Positions 32,653 through 46,089 of a stretch of 64,000 bases of DNA are shown piece by piece. How positions within the stretch are numbered: position 1 is the stretch's first letter; every line of letters starts with the position of its first letter. Source of the stretch: Trichomonas vaginalis G3. Its lineage: Eukaryota; Parabasalia; Trichomonadida; Trichomonadidae. The notes under the pieces were generated by a model. That model made no database searches. It had not been told where the DNA came from and saw only the letters and a program-made list of their open reading frames with translations. The stretch spans positions 11,842,001 to 11,906,000 of the forward strand of contig NC_067205.1 of NCBI RefSeq assembly GCF_026262505.1, in the 5' to 3' direction. The position numbers and the translations under genes were made by a program.

Positions 32653-35600
32653 TTATGGTTCAACTAAATAAGTAAACATCTTACATCCTTTGACATCAAT
32701 TTCACCTCTTTCTTTGATTTCAAAGTTTTGTCCATAAACTAGTTCATAGACAGGACGTGAAATATGAACTTTCATTGGAACACCTTTGTTTTCCATTTCA
32801 TGAGCAATGTTAATAGCCGGACCTAAGATTTCAAAAGTTGGTTTCTCTGTTCCAATAACACCAGCAACAATTGGACCGCCAGTGTTAATACCAACTCTGA
32901 TTCTAAGCTTTTCATTTTCCCTTTCATCAATTTCTTCAAGTTTCTTGATGACTTTGCAACCGAAGTCAACAACTTCTTTTGCATGAACAGCTGGTTGGTT
33001 TATTTCATCAAAGATACCTCCAGCTGTCATATAGCAATCACCAATGCATTTAATTTTTGTCATTTTCAAATGAGCATTAGTAATTACATCAAATTCTTTG
33101 TACATGATATTGAGCATTCTCATTACATATTGGGCATCATGAGAGCCACACCATGGAGTAAATTCTACAACATCTAAGAACAAAACAGTAACTGATTGAA
33201 CAGCGAAAGAGATATTCTTTTCTCCTGCTTGAACACGAGTAACTAACATTGGTGGCAAAATACTTGCTAACATTGCATCTGATTTCTTCTTTTCCTCAAC
33301 AATTAATTTCTCATGCATTACAATTTGTGTCTGATTTATTCCGGAATAAATTCTTCTTCCAGCAACATATTGTGATGAAAAGTCTAAATAAACCTTTTCT
33401 CCTGTTGGTTTTGTATAAATAAGTCGACCACCTGATAAAATAACCTTTTCAATTTTATCATCAGATGTGAATTTTCCATCCATGAAGAAAGTCTTAACAT
33501 CTTTGTTTTCAATCTCTTCTTGCTTGATTCTAAACATCTCTTCAAATGATGTATTAACATTGATAACATTATTATTTTCTTCTCTGCAAACAATGATAAT
33601 ATCATCCAATTTATTGACAACTTCATTATGGAATGATTGTGTTCTGTCTATTGTTTCATCAACAACATTCTCGTAGTTACCGCCTAAAACATCAATAATA
33701 TGAGAATTTGATAATAAAATTTGTGAATTGCACTTCAATAAGCAGTTCATCGTAAACTTAAGTAGAATTTCTTCTTTTCTTGTTAATCTCAAAACATTAA
33801 TTGAGAATATTGCTGCAATAATCATGAAAATGAAACAATATTCAGTTAAAGGTTTGAACTCTGAATTAACACTTGCCTTAATTGTTGATACAAGATTCAT
33901 TCCTGTTCTATAAAAGAAGGCTTCATATAACTCTATTGCGCCGATTTGCCATGTATATGTTATTCCATCACCTTTTGGAAGGGCATAAACTGGATTTTCA
34001 GCTGTCATCATTCCATAGAATCTTCTCATCAACATGTTCATGAGGTAGAATTGACCTCCAGCTGAGAAGCAATGAGCACTTGTTGGGATGATCTTTGGAG
34101 GAGTTAAGATATTTCCGCATTTGATGGTTTGTGATGCATCGTCAACAGATTCTTGCATTCCTGAAAATGGAATCTGATTTGGACCGCCTAAAGTTAACAA
34201 TTGGAAGTAATTTGCAACAATAGGTAAACTTGCATTGATTTCTTGTAAAGAAACTGTTTCATTGACACAAATATTTTGGAATGAACTATCATAATGTTCC
34301 CAAACAAGATCAAAAACATTTGACATTACCTTGTAAATATGAGCAATACTTCCATACATATAGTCGATATGATAGCAATTATTAACAACTTCTGTTGAAG
34401 CATCCAAGTAACTTTCAATGATGAAATAAAAACCAATAATTCCAGCTACTGCAATAAACAGAAAGTTGAATAAATTGTACATTTCAACTGATGCTTTTGA
34501 TTGTTCATCATTAATAGAAGAGAAGAGTTTAATGATGCTTTCTTCCTGTCTGTTGTGTTCAATCTCAGCGATACTTCCTAATGATTGTGTAGTTGCTGTT
34601 GCTTCTCTTTGTAACTTTGTGAATGAATAGGAAATATTTGAAATGACTGTCTTGTGTAAGCTTGAAAGTAATCCATATATTACAATTTTATCATTTCTTA
34701 ATTTTCTTATTTGAGTTGTAACAATGATCAAGTAAATGATAAAAACAAGAATAATCAAAGCAACTCTTAAATAAATAAGAATTCGATGATTTCTTGTTGA
34801 AACATCTGTCATATAGGAAATAATGTTTTCAACAGCTTCTGTAAGAGATTCTGTTGATCCAGCGTTGTTGTTCTTTGCTGTAATTGTATCTAATCCTTTT
34901 GGAACTGTATTATCAAAAGAAGAGAGACCAATTACTTTGGAAATATGGTTTGTTACCATATATGCAATCTGTCCAATATTTGCAATTGATACCTCACGAT
35001 ATGTGTTATTCATGTAGAAGTAGAATTCGTGAGAATGTGCAAAAACGAGATCCCTTACTTTCTCCATATATTTATTGCCAATTTCGAAATTTCTTAATGG
35101 AGTTATGATTGAGTTAGCATCTGCAACTTGCATGTTTAAAAATTGAATGATCATTTTAGAATCTTTTGATCCACCAAAGGCATTCATTGGGAAATCATCA
35201 TTCAATTCAATCAATGTCATACATTTTGTTCCAGGGATCTTCGGATCATCAATCATTTTCATTAAAAACTTTGTTAACATTGGTGGTAACATGTTGATTA
35301 AGTTTCTCATATATGAAATTCCATACATAAGAGATAATGGATAAGTAATTGTACTATCTAAATAAAAGAAGAATCCTAATAATACAAGGAAAGGAACGAA
35401 AATAATGCAAATAAAGGCAAAAATTGTTGAGTTGTACATGTATTGGATTGCAGGGATCTTGTTATTATCAATCATAGACTTAATGTTTGCAATTTGCTGA
35501 TAATCCAAGTCTTCATCATAAGCATTAATTTCATCCATGCCAATCGTATTTTGTTCAGTTCCTGTTGTTGCAACTTTTGGTGTTGAAATTGATTCATTGC

Positions 35601-36635
35601 AATGATCAGGAATATTATCAAAAGCAATAAATCCAAGTTCATGTAATGTATCAGGATGAATTTGGATTCCTTTTTGTAGCAACTTGATATCTTCATTCCA
35701 TTTTCTGAACATGATAGCATCTGATTTAAGTTCCGGTTGGAATTTGGCATATTGTCTCGCAACAAATCTGTTATTAGGATACAACATGAGTAATTCATTG
35801 ATTTCTAGCTCAGATGTTTCAATGCTTTCATATGTTGATCTAATAACGCTATCTAATTCTGTTGTGTTGCCTTGTAATACCAAATCCCAAATGTTTCTCA
35901 GTCTATTCTTCAATTTATCGAATAATTTTTGCAATTTGGCAATTTTAGACTTCAATTGCGGAGTGAACTTTGTTTCTCTTGTTTTAATAATTTGACCAAT
36001 ATTTGAGAGGTAATACTCTGCATCTTGATTCTTCTTTGCCATGTTCTTCAGAATGTTTCCAATGAATTGCAATGTACTTGACATCTCTGGATATAAAGCT
36101 GTAAATTTTGCATAAATAACCCAAACATCTAAATCATCCGACCACTTTTCAGCGGCTGCTTTAAAGACTGAAAAGTCTAAGCAAACTTTATGTCCATATG
36201 TGAATCCTGTGCATACTGATTGTCTGAATTTATTCTTTGAGCCAATGATTTCAAAATTGCCGGTGCTTTCATATTCATCAAGAGTTGCAAGATCCTTTCT
36301 AATTCTTCTCTTAATGAATAGTTCTGAAAGTAAAAGAGAAACAAATGTTACGCCGCCAAAGAAAATAAAGAACGTAATTGGCCATGATTTTTCTAAAACA
36401 ATTGGAACAATCGAAGCAAGGGAAACAACAACGCCTATAATGGAACCTGCGAGAACTAATGTTTGATACAAAGGTTTTACAAATGTACCGCAACCAAAAA
36501 CTACTGTTCCGTTCCAAACATAGCAAATTGCAGACAATATCATGCAAACTACTGTCGGCCACTTAGTGATATAAGTAGTTAATGAAGCGAATAGCGAAAT
36601 GAAATTGATTGTAACGAATAAAACGCATGAAGGAC
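32653..36635 (-). pseudogene. Cyclase 2, copy B: cut at the 5' end by the tandem junction
   Basis: The frame is open from the junction to 32653 (about 1,327 cyclase residues) and is the only unbroken version of the catalytic half. Domains from N to C: membrane helices, a helical region, two extracytoplasmic regions separated by helices, PAS-like domain (KLDDIIIVCREENNNVINVN) and cyclase domain with Asp in FLDVVEF and IGDCYM, Lys in IKCIGD, Glu in FEILG. The first 220 or so residues of the gene are missing because the tandem junction joins codon GPSC.. to the antisense of the MATE promoter. The open frame continues about 20 codons past the junction but has no ATG there (TTG at 36696), so normal expression is doubtful. 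Confidence 0.8.
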
Positions 36636-36809
36636 CATAACGATCAAATATACCACAATTGAAATGATAAAAGAATTCACGAGAATAAGCATTCAAAATA
36701 TTGAATTCATAGAAACATTAAATTTTAATAAGATATTCATTATATAATCATACTTTTTATCATATTATTTTGAGGAGTTTAAATTTTTTTCATGGCTTTA
36801 TAAAAATAA

Positions 36810-38374
36810 ATGAGTGAAAAGGTTGAAAGTACTAGTAGTAACGATACTCCCGAAGTCGTTAAAAATAATAAATCCGAAGATTCGGATGAAGAACTTAGTG
36901 TATCTGTAAAGATTACTAAAGATAAAACTTGGAGATTAGGTGGTAGACCCCCGTTGAAAACAATAACTAGTCTTGCCATCGGACCTGTTATTAGTCAAAT
37001 TATCAATGCCGCGTATGGTATTATTACAACTTTCTATATTTCTCTCGCTGTCGGTGAAGAAGGATTATCAGCCATCTCAACGTATGCAGTTTTCGATTCT
37101 ATGGGTAGATCATTTGGATTCTTCCTTACAACAGCAGCATCCGCTGAAATTTCGGCGCTGTTCGGTCAAAACAAAGACAATGAAGTTCATCAATTATCAG
37201 CAGATATATTCAGATTAAGTTTACTTTTCGGTATATAGTCATTCCTGCCATCCTAGTACCTAACCTCAAAGCAGCTGCAAGATTTCGGAGCTTCAGAACC
37301 AATTGTTGAATTAGGATACAAGTATATTGGTCCTCTTTCATCATGTGCGTTTTTCTCTGTTATGTATATGCTGAAACTGGTTTGTTAATCGCTGAAGGTC
37401 GTACTGGTTGTCGTCAATTTTACTTATTCAGCATTAGGTCTTAACATGTGCTTCTTTGGTCCTATTTTCTTATTTGCTGCAAGATCGGAATGCTTGGCGC
37501 TTTTAGCTACAATTTTAAGTGAATCAATCACCGGAATTACTTTTGCAGTTCTATTTTCTGCGGAAAGTTCACTTCAAAGCCAACTCTCAAGATGCTTATT
37601 CCAAAGCCATCGCCATATTTAGGCATTGCAATGAAGATTGGTCTCAGTCAACTTCTTGCTCAGCTTTCCGCCATCATTCCTGCCATTATTGTCCGAAAAA
37701 TCATCGGAAACGCATGTCTTAACATGGCAGAACCAGCATACAATGAAGTTATGAGTGGCTACATCTGTTCTTTCAGATACCAAGCACTTGTTATTGCAAT
37801 TTTCACCGGAATTACACAAGCACAGATTCCGGCAACATCTTTTGCATATCAGAAACATGAAAATTCAAGAATATTGTGGCTTACATTCCATGCTGTATGG
37901 TTATCTGTTGTTTGGGGATTGTTCGCAACAATAGTTTCCTGGGCAATTCCAAGACCGTTGGCAAAACTGTTCGGAAAAAGTGACAAATTTTTGAAATATG
38001 CAAGTGAAGCGATCAGTATCATCAACGGTATGTCCGTTGCTATGTTCGGTAAGTTCATTGGACAAGCTTTCCTTCAAGCAATCCAATGGGCTTATACATC
38101 AATTATTATATCATTGTTTAATAACTTAGTTACAATTATTCTTTTTGCTTTTATTTTGTATTATACGGATAAGTCTAATCCAATTAGAATCATGTGGTGC
38201 TACTCCATTACATACGGTATTGGTATTGTTTTGTTAGCCGCTGTTGACGCATTTCCTTTATATAAAATTTGGAAGAATTCCAAACCGGAAGCGAATGATC
38301 AGGTGGATTCTTCTGATAATAAAAATGAAAATGAAGAAGAAAATGATGAAATGCATGTAATGGAAGAGCTTTAG
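36810..38374 (+). pseudogene. MATE-family transporter, copy C (frame-shifted patch)
   Basis: ATG at 36810 and end at 38374. The first 140 residues and the last 260 residues read perfectly and equal copies A and B. Between about 37230 and 37605 nine or so one- or two-base differences break the frame several times. The C-terminus is the best copy of the end of the protein. The even density of short length differences in such a short patch, in an otherwise identical 14.8-kb unit, suggests poor consensus. Confidence 0.75.
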
Positions 38375-38924
38375 AATATAATTATAGAGATAAAATTATA
38401 AATACTATCTTATATTAATATTATTCAATTTTTAGTACTTAATGAGATTGATCATATATGCATGATTTGATACATTTCATATCAAGCATTATTTTAGCGT
38501 AGTTGGATCATTAAAAATTTGAAAACATTATTTTAACAACAAATTATAAAAAATCCGTTTTCACAGTAATAAATATACTATACATTGAATGTGTTAATTA
38601 ATATTTCGTGCTGCATCACCTTTTTAAGTTCACATATTGGAAATTTTATGAAGTATTAGTTTGTTTTTAGAAATTGATTATTTATATGTTTAAACTATAT
38701 ATAAGTGAAATTCTAAACTACATTTTAATGTATATTTGGACATATTTTAAAAATATTTTTAAGATTTCAAGAATAAATTCTGAAAGGGGCGAAACAAAAA
38801 CTTTTAGCTTTGGAAATGCATTTTATTGAAGCAAACGTCAGCTTAGAAAAATATCAGTATTTATTCAAGTATTATCTAATACAGAGGATTTCTTGTTCTT
38901 GCTTGTTGACTATTTGTATACTTC
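38375..38924. other. Intergenic, unit C
   Basis: Copy of 23552-24100. Nothing else recognised. Confidence 0.45.
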
Positions 38925-39422
38925 TTAAATAAAGGAAAGACCTTCATTAATGAATTGATCAATAAATTCTTCATTATTATAATCAAACAATAAGTTTGAG
39001 AATAAGTCATCGTTAATATCAAATATATCAGCAACTTTTTCATTTTCGTTCTGTGTTTCATTATGATATTTTTCTAAATTTTGTAATTTTATCGGGTTTG
39101 TTAAATTTTGAGGTGATGGAATATATTCATTTTGTATCCTATCCCAGTTTTCGCATAACCAGCATGTCAATGCCTCTTTAGATCTTTTTGCGGCACGATC
39201 AATTTTGAGATTTAATAGGCTTGCTATGGAAGCTGTTAAATTACGTAAATCAGTCATATTCTTTACTCCAGGAGTTGAATTTAATAATTTTTCCATATAA
39301 AAATACAATCTTCCGGCTTTTCTTCTGCGATCATCAACTTTCTTTCTCTCTATCGCATATGAAGTTGATATCCTTTTCTTTGGAGGCAATCTATGGACAA
39401 CTACAATTTGGGGTAGCATCAT
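38925..39422 (-). CDS. Small gene 2, copy C, 165 aa, intact
   Basis: The same protein as copy B (24101-24598): basic N-terminus, helical core with KIDRAAKRSKEALTCWLCEN, acidic-aromatic tail. No differences in the translated sequence. Same promoter motif upstream. Confidence 0.7.
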   Translation of the reverse strand: MMLPQIVVVHRLPPKKRISTSYAIERKKVDDRRRKAGRLYFYMEKLLNSTPGVKNMTDLRNLTASIASLLNLKIDRAAKRSKEALTCWLCENWDRIQNEYIPSPQNLTNPIKLQNLEKYHNETQNENEKVADIFDINDDLFSNLLFDYNNEEFIDQFINEGLSFI

Positions 39423-40017
39423 CTGTTCTGTTTGTTAAAATTTGAGTAATTTTGAAAATTTGAATAGGATATTTATTTTTTAATATGAAATACTAGCATA
39501 GTAACAGATTGAATAATTATAACAATAAAAAGGAAAACGTTTATTAATTTGAATGGTTGTAAAATAAATTCAAAGCAACAAATTTATAGAAAATTCAAAA
39601 AATTTAGGAAATGAAATTCTTCTATAAAAAGACACTATTTAATATATAAATCAATATTTTAGAGGTAAACAAAGCTGGAAAATTTTCAAATCAAAAAATC
39701 AATTTAATTAATTTGCAATTTCGAATTTAATCTCTAATATATTGAATATTCTAGTCAGATGGATATAATTCACATAATAAATACACTTATTAATTTGATT
39801 TAATTTAAAAAAAAAATCAATGGAAAACAAACTATACTGCAGAATATAGATTGCTATATAAAAGATATATTCATATTTGATTTCATTTTAACGCTAGTTA
39901 TATTTCACATTCAGGGAATTGGATTTTTATAAAAAAAAAGTCACTTTTCGTCGAGCATTATTCGGAAAAAATATGTCACTTTTAATAACAATTGAAAACA
40001 GACATAATGAATACTAA
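39423..40017. other. Intergenic between small genes, unit C
   Basis: Copy of the unit B spacer, with the same TCACTTTT sites near 39940 and 39975. Confidence 0.4.
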
Positions 40018-40467
40018 TTAATGGAAATTTAATAACTGATAAATATCAGATGGGTCCACTTCAAAACCGTTGTCTTGCGGCAATTCATAAAAATTCATCG
40101 AATTTTTATCATTTTGCATTTTTTCTTTACTTAAGAAAGGTTTAAAGCTACCCAAGTATGGAAGTATCGAATTCAAATTTTCTGCACACCAGCATATTAA
40201 CGCAGATTTATTTCGGTAGGCTAATCGATCAATTCTTTTATTTATTTTACTAGAAATGCTCTTTATGAACATTAATAAAGAGTTAATGGTAAATTTTCCT
40301 CCATAATTGGATTCCAACATCTCTATAACTAAATCATATTTAATTCCGTTTGACCTTAAGCGATTGAGGATCTTTTGATTATCTGTCATCTGTTTGCTTG
40401 ATACATATTTGATTTTGCGTATTTTTCTTGTACTAATTATATCGTCTATGATCTTTGATGCATTCAT
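40018..40467 (-). CDS. Small gene 1, copy C, 149 aa, complete form
   Basis: ATG at 40467 (MNASKIIDDIISTRKIRKIK). The N-terminal 35 residues are basic, followed by a helical core. The core holds KRIDRLAYRNKSALICWCAEN, the same pattern as small gene 2 (K-I-D-R-x-A-x-R-x-K-x-A-L-x-C-W-x-x-E-N), so the two neighbours are ancient paralogues. The tail is acidic and aromatic (FEVDPSDIYQLLNFH). No membrane segment. Function unknown; a nucleic-acid-related regulator is a guess from the layout. TCAAAATTTT at 40497-40488 lies 21-30 bases upstream. Confidence 0.7.
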   Translation of the reverse strand: MNASKIIDDIISTRKIRKIKYVSSKQMTDNQKILNRLRSNGIKYDLVIEMLESNYGGKFTINSLLMFIKSISSKINKRIDRLAYRNKSALICWCAENLNSILPYLGSFKPFLSKEKMQNDKNSMNFYELPQDNGFEVDPSDIYQLLNFH

Positions 40468-41499
40468 ATTTAATATTTTTTCAATACAAAATTTTGAGTA
40501 CCTTTCAATTTTTGAAAGTTGAATAAATTTTCAAAGGATCATACTAATGCGAAAAAATTGACTGGAATATTATTTTTTAAAAAACTATCAGAATATCTTA
40601 AAAATGTGACATTGTCGGATTGAATTTTAATAATTTTAATTGAGAAATTGCAGCTCAAGATATCGTTTAAGTCATTATTTCTATTTTAAAACCAGTTATG
40701 AAATATTTTCAATTCTGTTTCAAATAATTTACAGTTCAGAAAAATAAATCATATTGAAAATTCAATGGAATATTTGTAGATCGTTCATTTAACATTTACA
40801 ACAATATGATTTTCTTATTTCCAACAATTTTAATATTCGCTAATTGAAATCCATTGAAAAAATAATCATATAATTGCACTTTTCGAATTTTTGATCATTC
40901 CATTTTTAGTTATTAGTAGTTCCTAATTTGTATATTAAATTTTCGTGGAATTGTAAATTTACAGACTCTGAATATTTTTATTGTTTTTAAAATTTTATGA
41001 TATGATCATCAATAAACTTTATTGATTATATATTTTTGAGCATTTCTTTATTCTTACAAAGGAATAATTGAATTTTTTTTTACCTGAAATTTCTTGTTTT
41101 TGTGCTAAATTAGAAGTATTTTATTTATATATGAAGTATATGCATCTATGTCATATCATATTTAAGTCAAATTGTATGAATAAAGTGATAAAATCTAAAA
41201 GAAATTACTAAATTTTATAATTTATACTCAAACTATGAGTGACACCTTGTTTACAGAAAAATTAATGATTCTTTATCGTATTTCAAAATTTCAAAGGAAA
41301 AAATCAGAAAAAACAGCCATATATATTCCTTATTTAATTTAGTCTGTAAGACACACTAGAATTAATATATTTGAAGCAATAACTCTCTATTGAATAAAAA
41401 TCTTTTGGAAAATAAAGCAAATTTTTGACTCGTAAGTAGAACCAAATTTTAAAAATGTATACAGTTATATTAAAACGACTATAAACACAAAAATATTTA
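40468..41499. other. Intergenic, unit C
   Basis: Copy of 25638-26669; AT-rich, no supported gene. Confidence 0.5.
40488..40497 (-). promoter_or_regulatory. TACTCAAAATTTT motif before small gene 1
   Basis: The minus strand reads GTACTCAAAATTTTG 21-30 bases before the ATG at 40467. Similar TCAAAAT sites precede small gene 2, the thioredoxin gene, the ubiquitin-like gene and cyclase 2. It may be a variant initiator. Confidence 0.35.
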
Positions 41500-44400
41500 T
41501 TAAATCTTATCAACAAGATAAGTTACAACTTTTCCTTGCTTGATTTGAATTTCTCCTCTTTCTTCTATCTTGTAATTTCCTCCATATATCAATTCATATA
41601 TCGCTCTTGACACATGAACTCTCATCGGCACTCCAGAATGTTCCATCTGTTGAGCGAAAGAAATTGAAGGACCAAAGATCTCAAATGTTGGTTTTCCAAC
41701 ACCAATAACACCAGCAACAACAGGTCCACCAATGTGTATTCCAACTCTAACTCTTAGATTAGTTTCTCTCGTTTCATTTATATTCTTAATAGCATCAATT
41801 GCTCTTAATCCAAAATCAACAATATTTCTTGCGAAAGTCAAAGCATTTGGAACATCGCTGAAAACACCACAGTATGACATATAACAATCTCCAATGCATT
41901 TAATTCTTTCCATGTATTGTAATTCTTTTACAATTGCATCGAAATTCGAGAAAATGTCATTCAAAACTCCGGTAACAACTTGAGCGGAATTACTTGAGCA
42001 CCATGGGGTGAATTCGACAATATCTATGAAAGAAACAGCACATGTTGGTACAGAGAATGAGATATTTGTTTCTCCTGATTGAACCCTTGGAACTAATGAT
42101 GATGGAAGAATGGACGATAGCAATTTGTCACTTTTTGATCTTTCTTCCAAAATCAATTTATTATACAAATAAATCTGAGTGTTGTTTGTGATTCTGAACA
42201 CTGAAATATTATCATTATTAACGTGTGATAGTCTAGTTATCTGTAAGTACTGTTTGTCAGTGGTATTATTGTTGTTTCTGACATTAACCATTGCGGTTTT
42301 AACTGTTGTGTCGAATAAATTTTTCATTTTTGCTTCTGATTCAGGAGAAAATGAAGAAAATAAGTCGGAAATTGTTTGTCCAACGAGTTTATCATCATTA
42401 AACAATTCATTTGCAGCTTTATTAGCTGATATTATTTTGCTATTTTGAGTAACTATTATCACATTGGGTAAATTATCAACCAAATTATCATAAAACGCAT
42501 CATCTCTCATACTTGAATCCACACTTGATCTTGCAAAATGTCCTGACAAAACACTCAAGACAAAACTGTTTTGAATAGCTGTCTTGGCACTAGAAAGTAA
42601 CAACTTCAAAGTGAATTTCAACTTCTTTTCGATCTTTGAACAAATGATAAAAACGAACATATATAAAAATGAAATAACAATCAACAAAACAATAATAGAT
42701 GACAAGTAAACTTGATAACTTGAATGTAATAAATCATCGATAGATGTTCTTGATGCTTTAGTTCCTCTGAATAATACTTCATCATTCAATCTATAAACAA
42801 ACAATATATTACCGGCTTCTAACCTATTTGTATTGATAGGGAAAATAGGAGCAACATTAACATCAATATCAACACAAGAGTGAACGAAATGAGAAGCATA
42901 TTTGATCAATTGATCCCCATCCATGCAATTAAAAGTTTCTAAATAAGTCTTTGGCATTTCTCCACGATGACATCTTTCCAATGCAACCTTCATTAATCCT
43001 TGAAAGTCAGGGAAAGGTTTTCCTAAATCATATCCGAATCTTAATGCTGTATAATAATCAGTAACGTTATCAATGACTCTGTTAACGTTAGTGATTGTGA
43101 GTTTCAAGTTATTTGTTATTAAAAATTGACGTTTCATAACTGTTGAATAAATTTCGTTAGTAAACAAAAACAATAAATTAATGAACGAACCTAATGTCAT
43201 TAAATTATCAACATGTTGGCAGTTTTCATCTATAATTTGGCCTTGAGAAATATACATTCTTGCAAGTAAAAATGACATAACACTCAACAAAGCAAAAAGA
43301 ACAAACAAAATTTTTGTTGAAATTTTAATGCGAATGATAATCTTCATCACTTGCAGTGTTCAAAACTTTAAGAAGATTTTCTTCTTGTCTATTATGTTCA
43401 ACATCATTAGATAGATGACTTGTTGATGTAGTATTTGCACTTGATTCTTTCTTGACTGATCTCAAGCTTTCAGAAATTTGAGAAACGACATTTTTTGGCA
43501 AAACCAATAAAGTTTTGTAAACATTCTTTTTGTCATTTTTCAGGTAATAAACAAAAAGACTTCCTAATATAATGAAAACAATAAAGAAAACAATCAATAA
43601 CAAATAAAACACACCCAATGAAATATTCTTCATATTATTAACTCGTTCATCAATAAAACCTGTTATATTCATGGTTCCAAATGAAATTTGATTTGTCAAA
43701 TTCCAGATATTATAATAACTCGATCTCATTTCATTAGATAAATAAGTTTTGTTCTCTACAACATCAACCATATATCTGGCAATTTTCGCCAATCCTTCTG
43801 ACACTGACATAACTTCAACTCTCGGAATATTTTTAGGGAATGTTGTGAAATTAAAATTACTTTCAAACAACAAATTTCTGACATTATCAATGTAATAATT
43901 TCCTTCGTATTTAGTTTTGTATTCATTGAATATTTGGATGTATCTTAGTGCTTCACTCAATGAATATTTGATCTGTAAATCAGAATCACTTTCATTATTA
44001 ATAAATCTAAAAGTGAAGCCCGAAAAATTAAAAATTAAATTGAAATGAGAGATTGTAGTTGCTAATGTCAAATGGAATCTTGTATATGATGTTGCTTCTG
44101 AGATTTCCTCTATTTCTCTCAAACCATCTTTGTAGTTTTGCAAAAGAACAATGAACAAAATACTGAAAACTAAAGTGAAAATGAATAAAACAAGCATAGA
44201 AACTCTGATCATTTTCAATGAAGGGAATTTCAGTTTTTCTATCATATCTGAAATTGTATTGTTTTCTTCAATTTTCAAACCAATCTGTTCATCATCGTAA
44301 TTCTCTTCAACAACAAAAGAAACATTCTCACTATCATTTGATTTTGCTAAACTAGAAGTATTATTAATGAATCTTGGCATGTTAGGAAATGCTAATAATC

Positions 44401-46089
44401 CTAATTCTTGTGTATGATCATTCTGAAAACGAATTCCTCGAATCATTAGTTTCGTTTGATCAGAAATCAGCATATATTTATTGATGTCATTTGCTACTTC
44501 ATATAAATAAGTTGAGTAAGTTCTGTAAAGAAATCTATTGTTAGGAATTTGTGTCAATAATAAATTGAATTCACTTTCAACTTTATTTATCGTTTCAAAT
44601 GCATTTGAAATTGAACCATCCATTTCACTTATGTTGCTTTGTATTACTTGGTCCCATATCTGTCTTAATCTTCTCTTACATTGTAAAACAGATTTTGTTA
44701 CATGATTGATTTTCTTCTTTATTTCATATGTCAAATTTGTTTCTCTTTCTGTGAAAATTATTTTTGATGTCATCAAACATTGTCTTGCAGAAATTCCTTT
44801 TATTTTGTTCTGTATTATCTTGCGAACAATGTAGTTATGTACATCACATAGTTCTGGATAGATTGAAACGAATTTTCCATACGTAACCCAATACAAACTT
44901 GAATTTGGATTCTTTTCTGTCAAATGTTTGAAAATTATAAAACTCATTGCCGCTGGATGACCAAAATGATAACCGATCAATGCAGATGTGTATAAATAGT
45001 TGTCACTTTTATCACCATTATCAATCATATGTGATCTTCAAATTAAATTATATCTAAAAATAATAAACGGTTTTTGTAAACTTTTTGCGTAATAAAATGG
45101 CAGATTATGAAATAAACGAATAAAGCACAGACCCAAATAAAAAGTCCGGCAACGGGCATCGAATATCCAAGTAAAATCATGATTACGCACACAACCATTC
45201 ATGAAGTTGAGAAAGTAATGTATGTTAGGAATAAAGTATTATGAAATAAGTTAACAAATGAGAATTTCAAGAATAAGCTGTAAATAGCTGATATAACTAA
45301 TATGGTCTGCAGTGAATATACAATGATCTGACCTGTGACACTTAAATAACTAAGACATCCTATGAAACAACTCTGAAAATAGCAGACATATATGGTAATT
45401 ATTTGTTGCATACCATTAACACATTGAAATGAAGTTGGTCTGAATACAAATGTATAAGAATATGTGATTCTGTAGAAAAAATAATAAGAAAAGTAACCGA
45501 TTGCTGTTAGTATGATATTGAAAATGTTGTAAACCAAACCGAAATGCAACTCATCGCCATTGATCATGCCACCAACAATCTCAAAACATATCTCTAGCAC
45601 TGGAGCATGAATCATATACCCAACAACTGAAACGTAGAAGTGAATCATGTATACAATCGTAGTTGATATTGTTCCTGTTTTGTGATAATAATATGAGCTT
45701 GCTGAAATAAATATGACAAATGATACATTTACAAAACAATAAATAACAACAATGTAAAATGATGATACATCGCGATATTCTATAGGAACAAAGTTCCATA
45801 AGATTGAACAATAGTTGAAAAACTTATAAAGTACAGTGCCTTTCGGAAATAATAAATTTGAATTTGTGCACAAAAGAATTCCAAATAGTTGAAAAGCCCT
45901 TATTGCTGACATGACTTTGTGCAATCCCAGAAAGGGTGGAAGAATGGAATCCATGTAATTTAGCAAGTTTGTGATTTGCATAACGTAGATTTTTTTCTTG
46001 CTTGGAGGTAGCAACCCATCATATTTCGAAGAAGAATCAGTCATCGAATATTGAAATGAAGGTAAGCTTGATTGAACTGATGAATTCAT
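41500..46089 (-). pseudogene. Cyclase 1, copy C
   Basis: The same gene as 26670-31258. The N-terminus (ATG at 46089) reads correctly through the A run near 45823 where copy B has an extra base. Copy C then has a TGA for Trp at about 45198 (STSW in copy B) and short length changes near 45034-45055, so its first part is broken in a different place. From 45028 down it reads as in copy B, including the shared frame change at 43325-43350, and the cyclase domain (41500-43350) is intact. Confidence 0.8.

Larger units (their letters stand above)
21802..36635. repeat. Tandem duplication, unit B (14.83 kb)
   Basis: The unit carries MATE gene, small gene 2, small gene 1, cyclase 1 and cyclase 2 (5'-truncated). 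It repeats head-to-tail as unit C (36630-51464), offset 14828-14829 bases. All junctions share AAGGAC: left edge TAAGGACCATAAC (21801), middle junction GAAGGACCATAAC (36629), right edge GAAGGACTCGC (51458). Confidence 0.95.
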
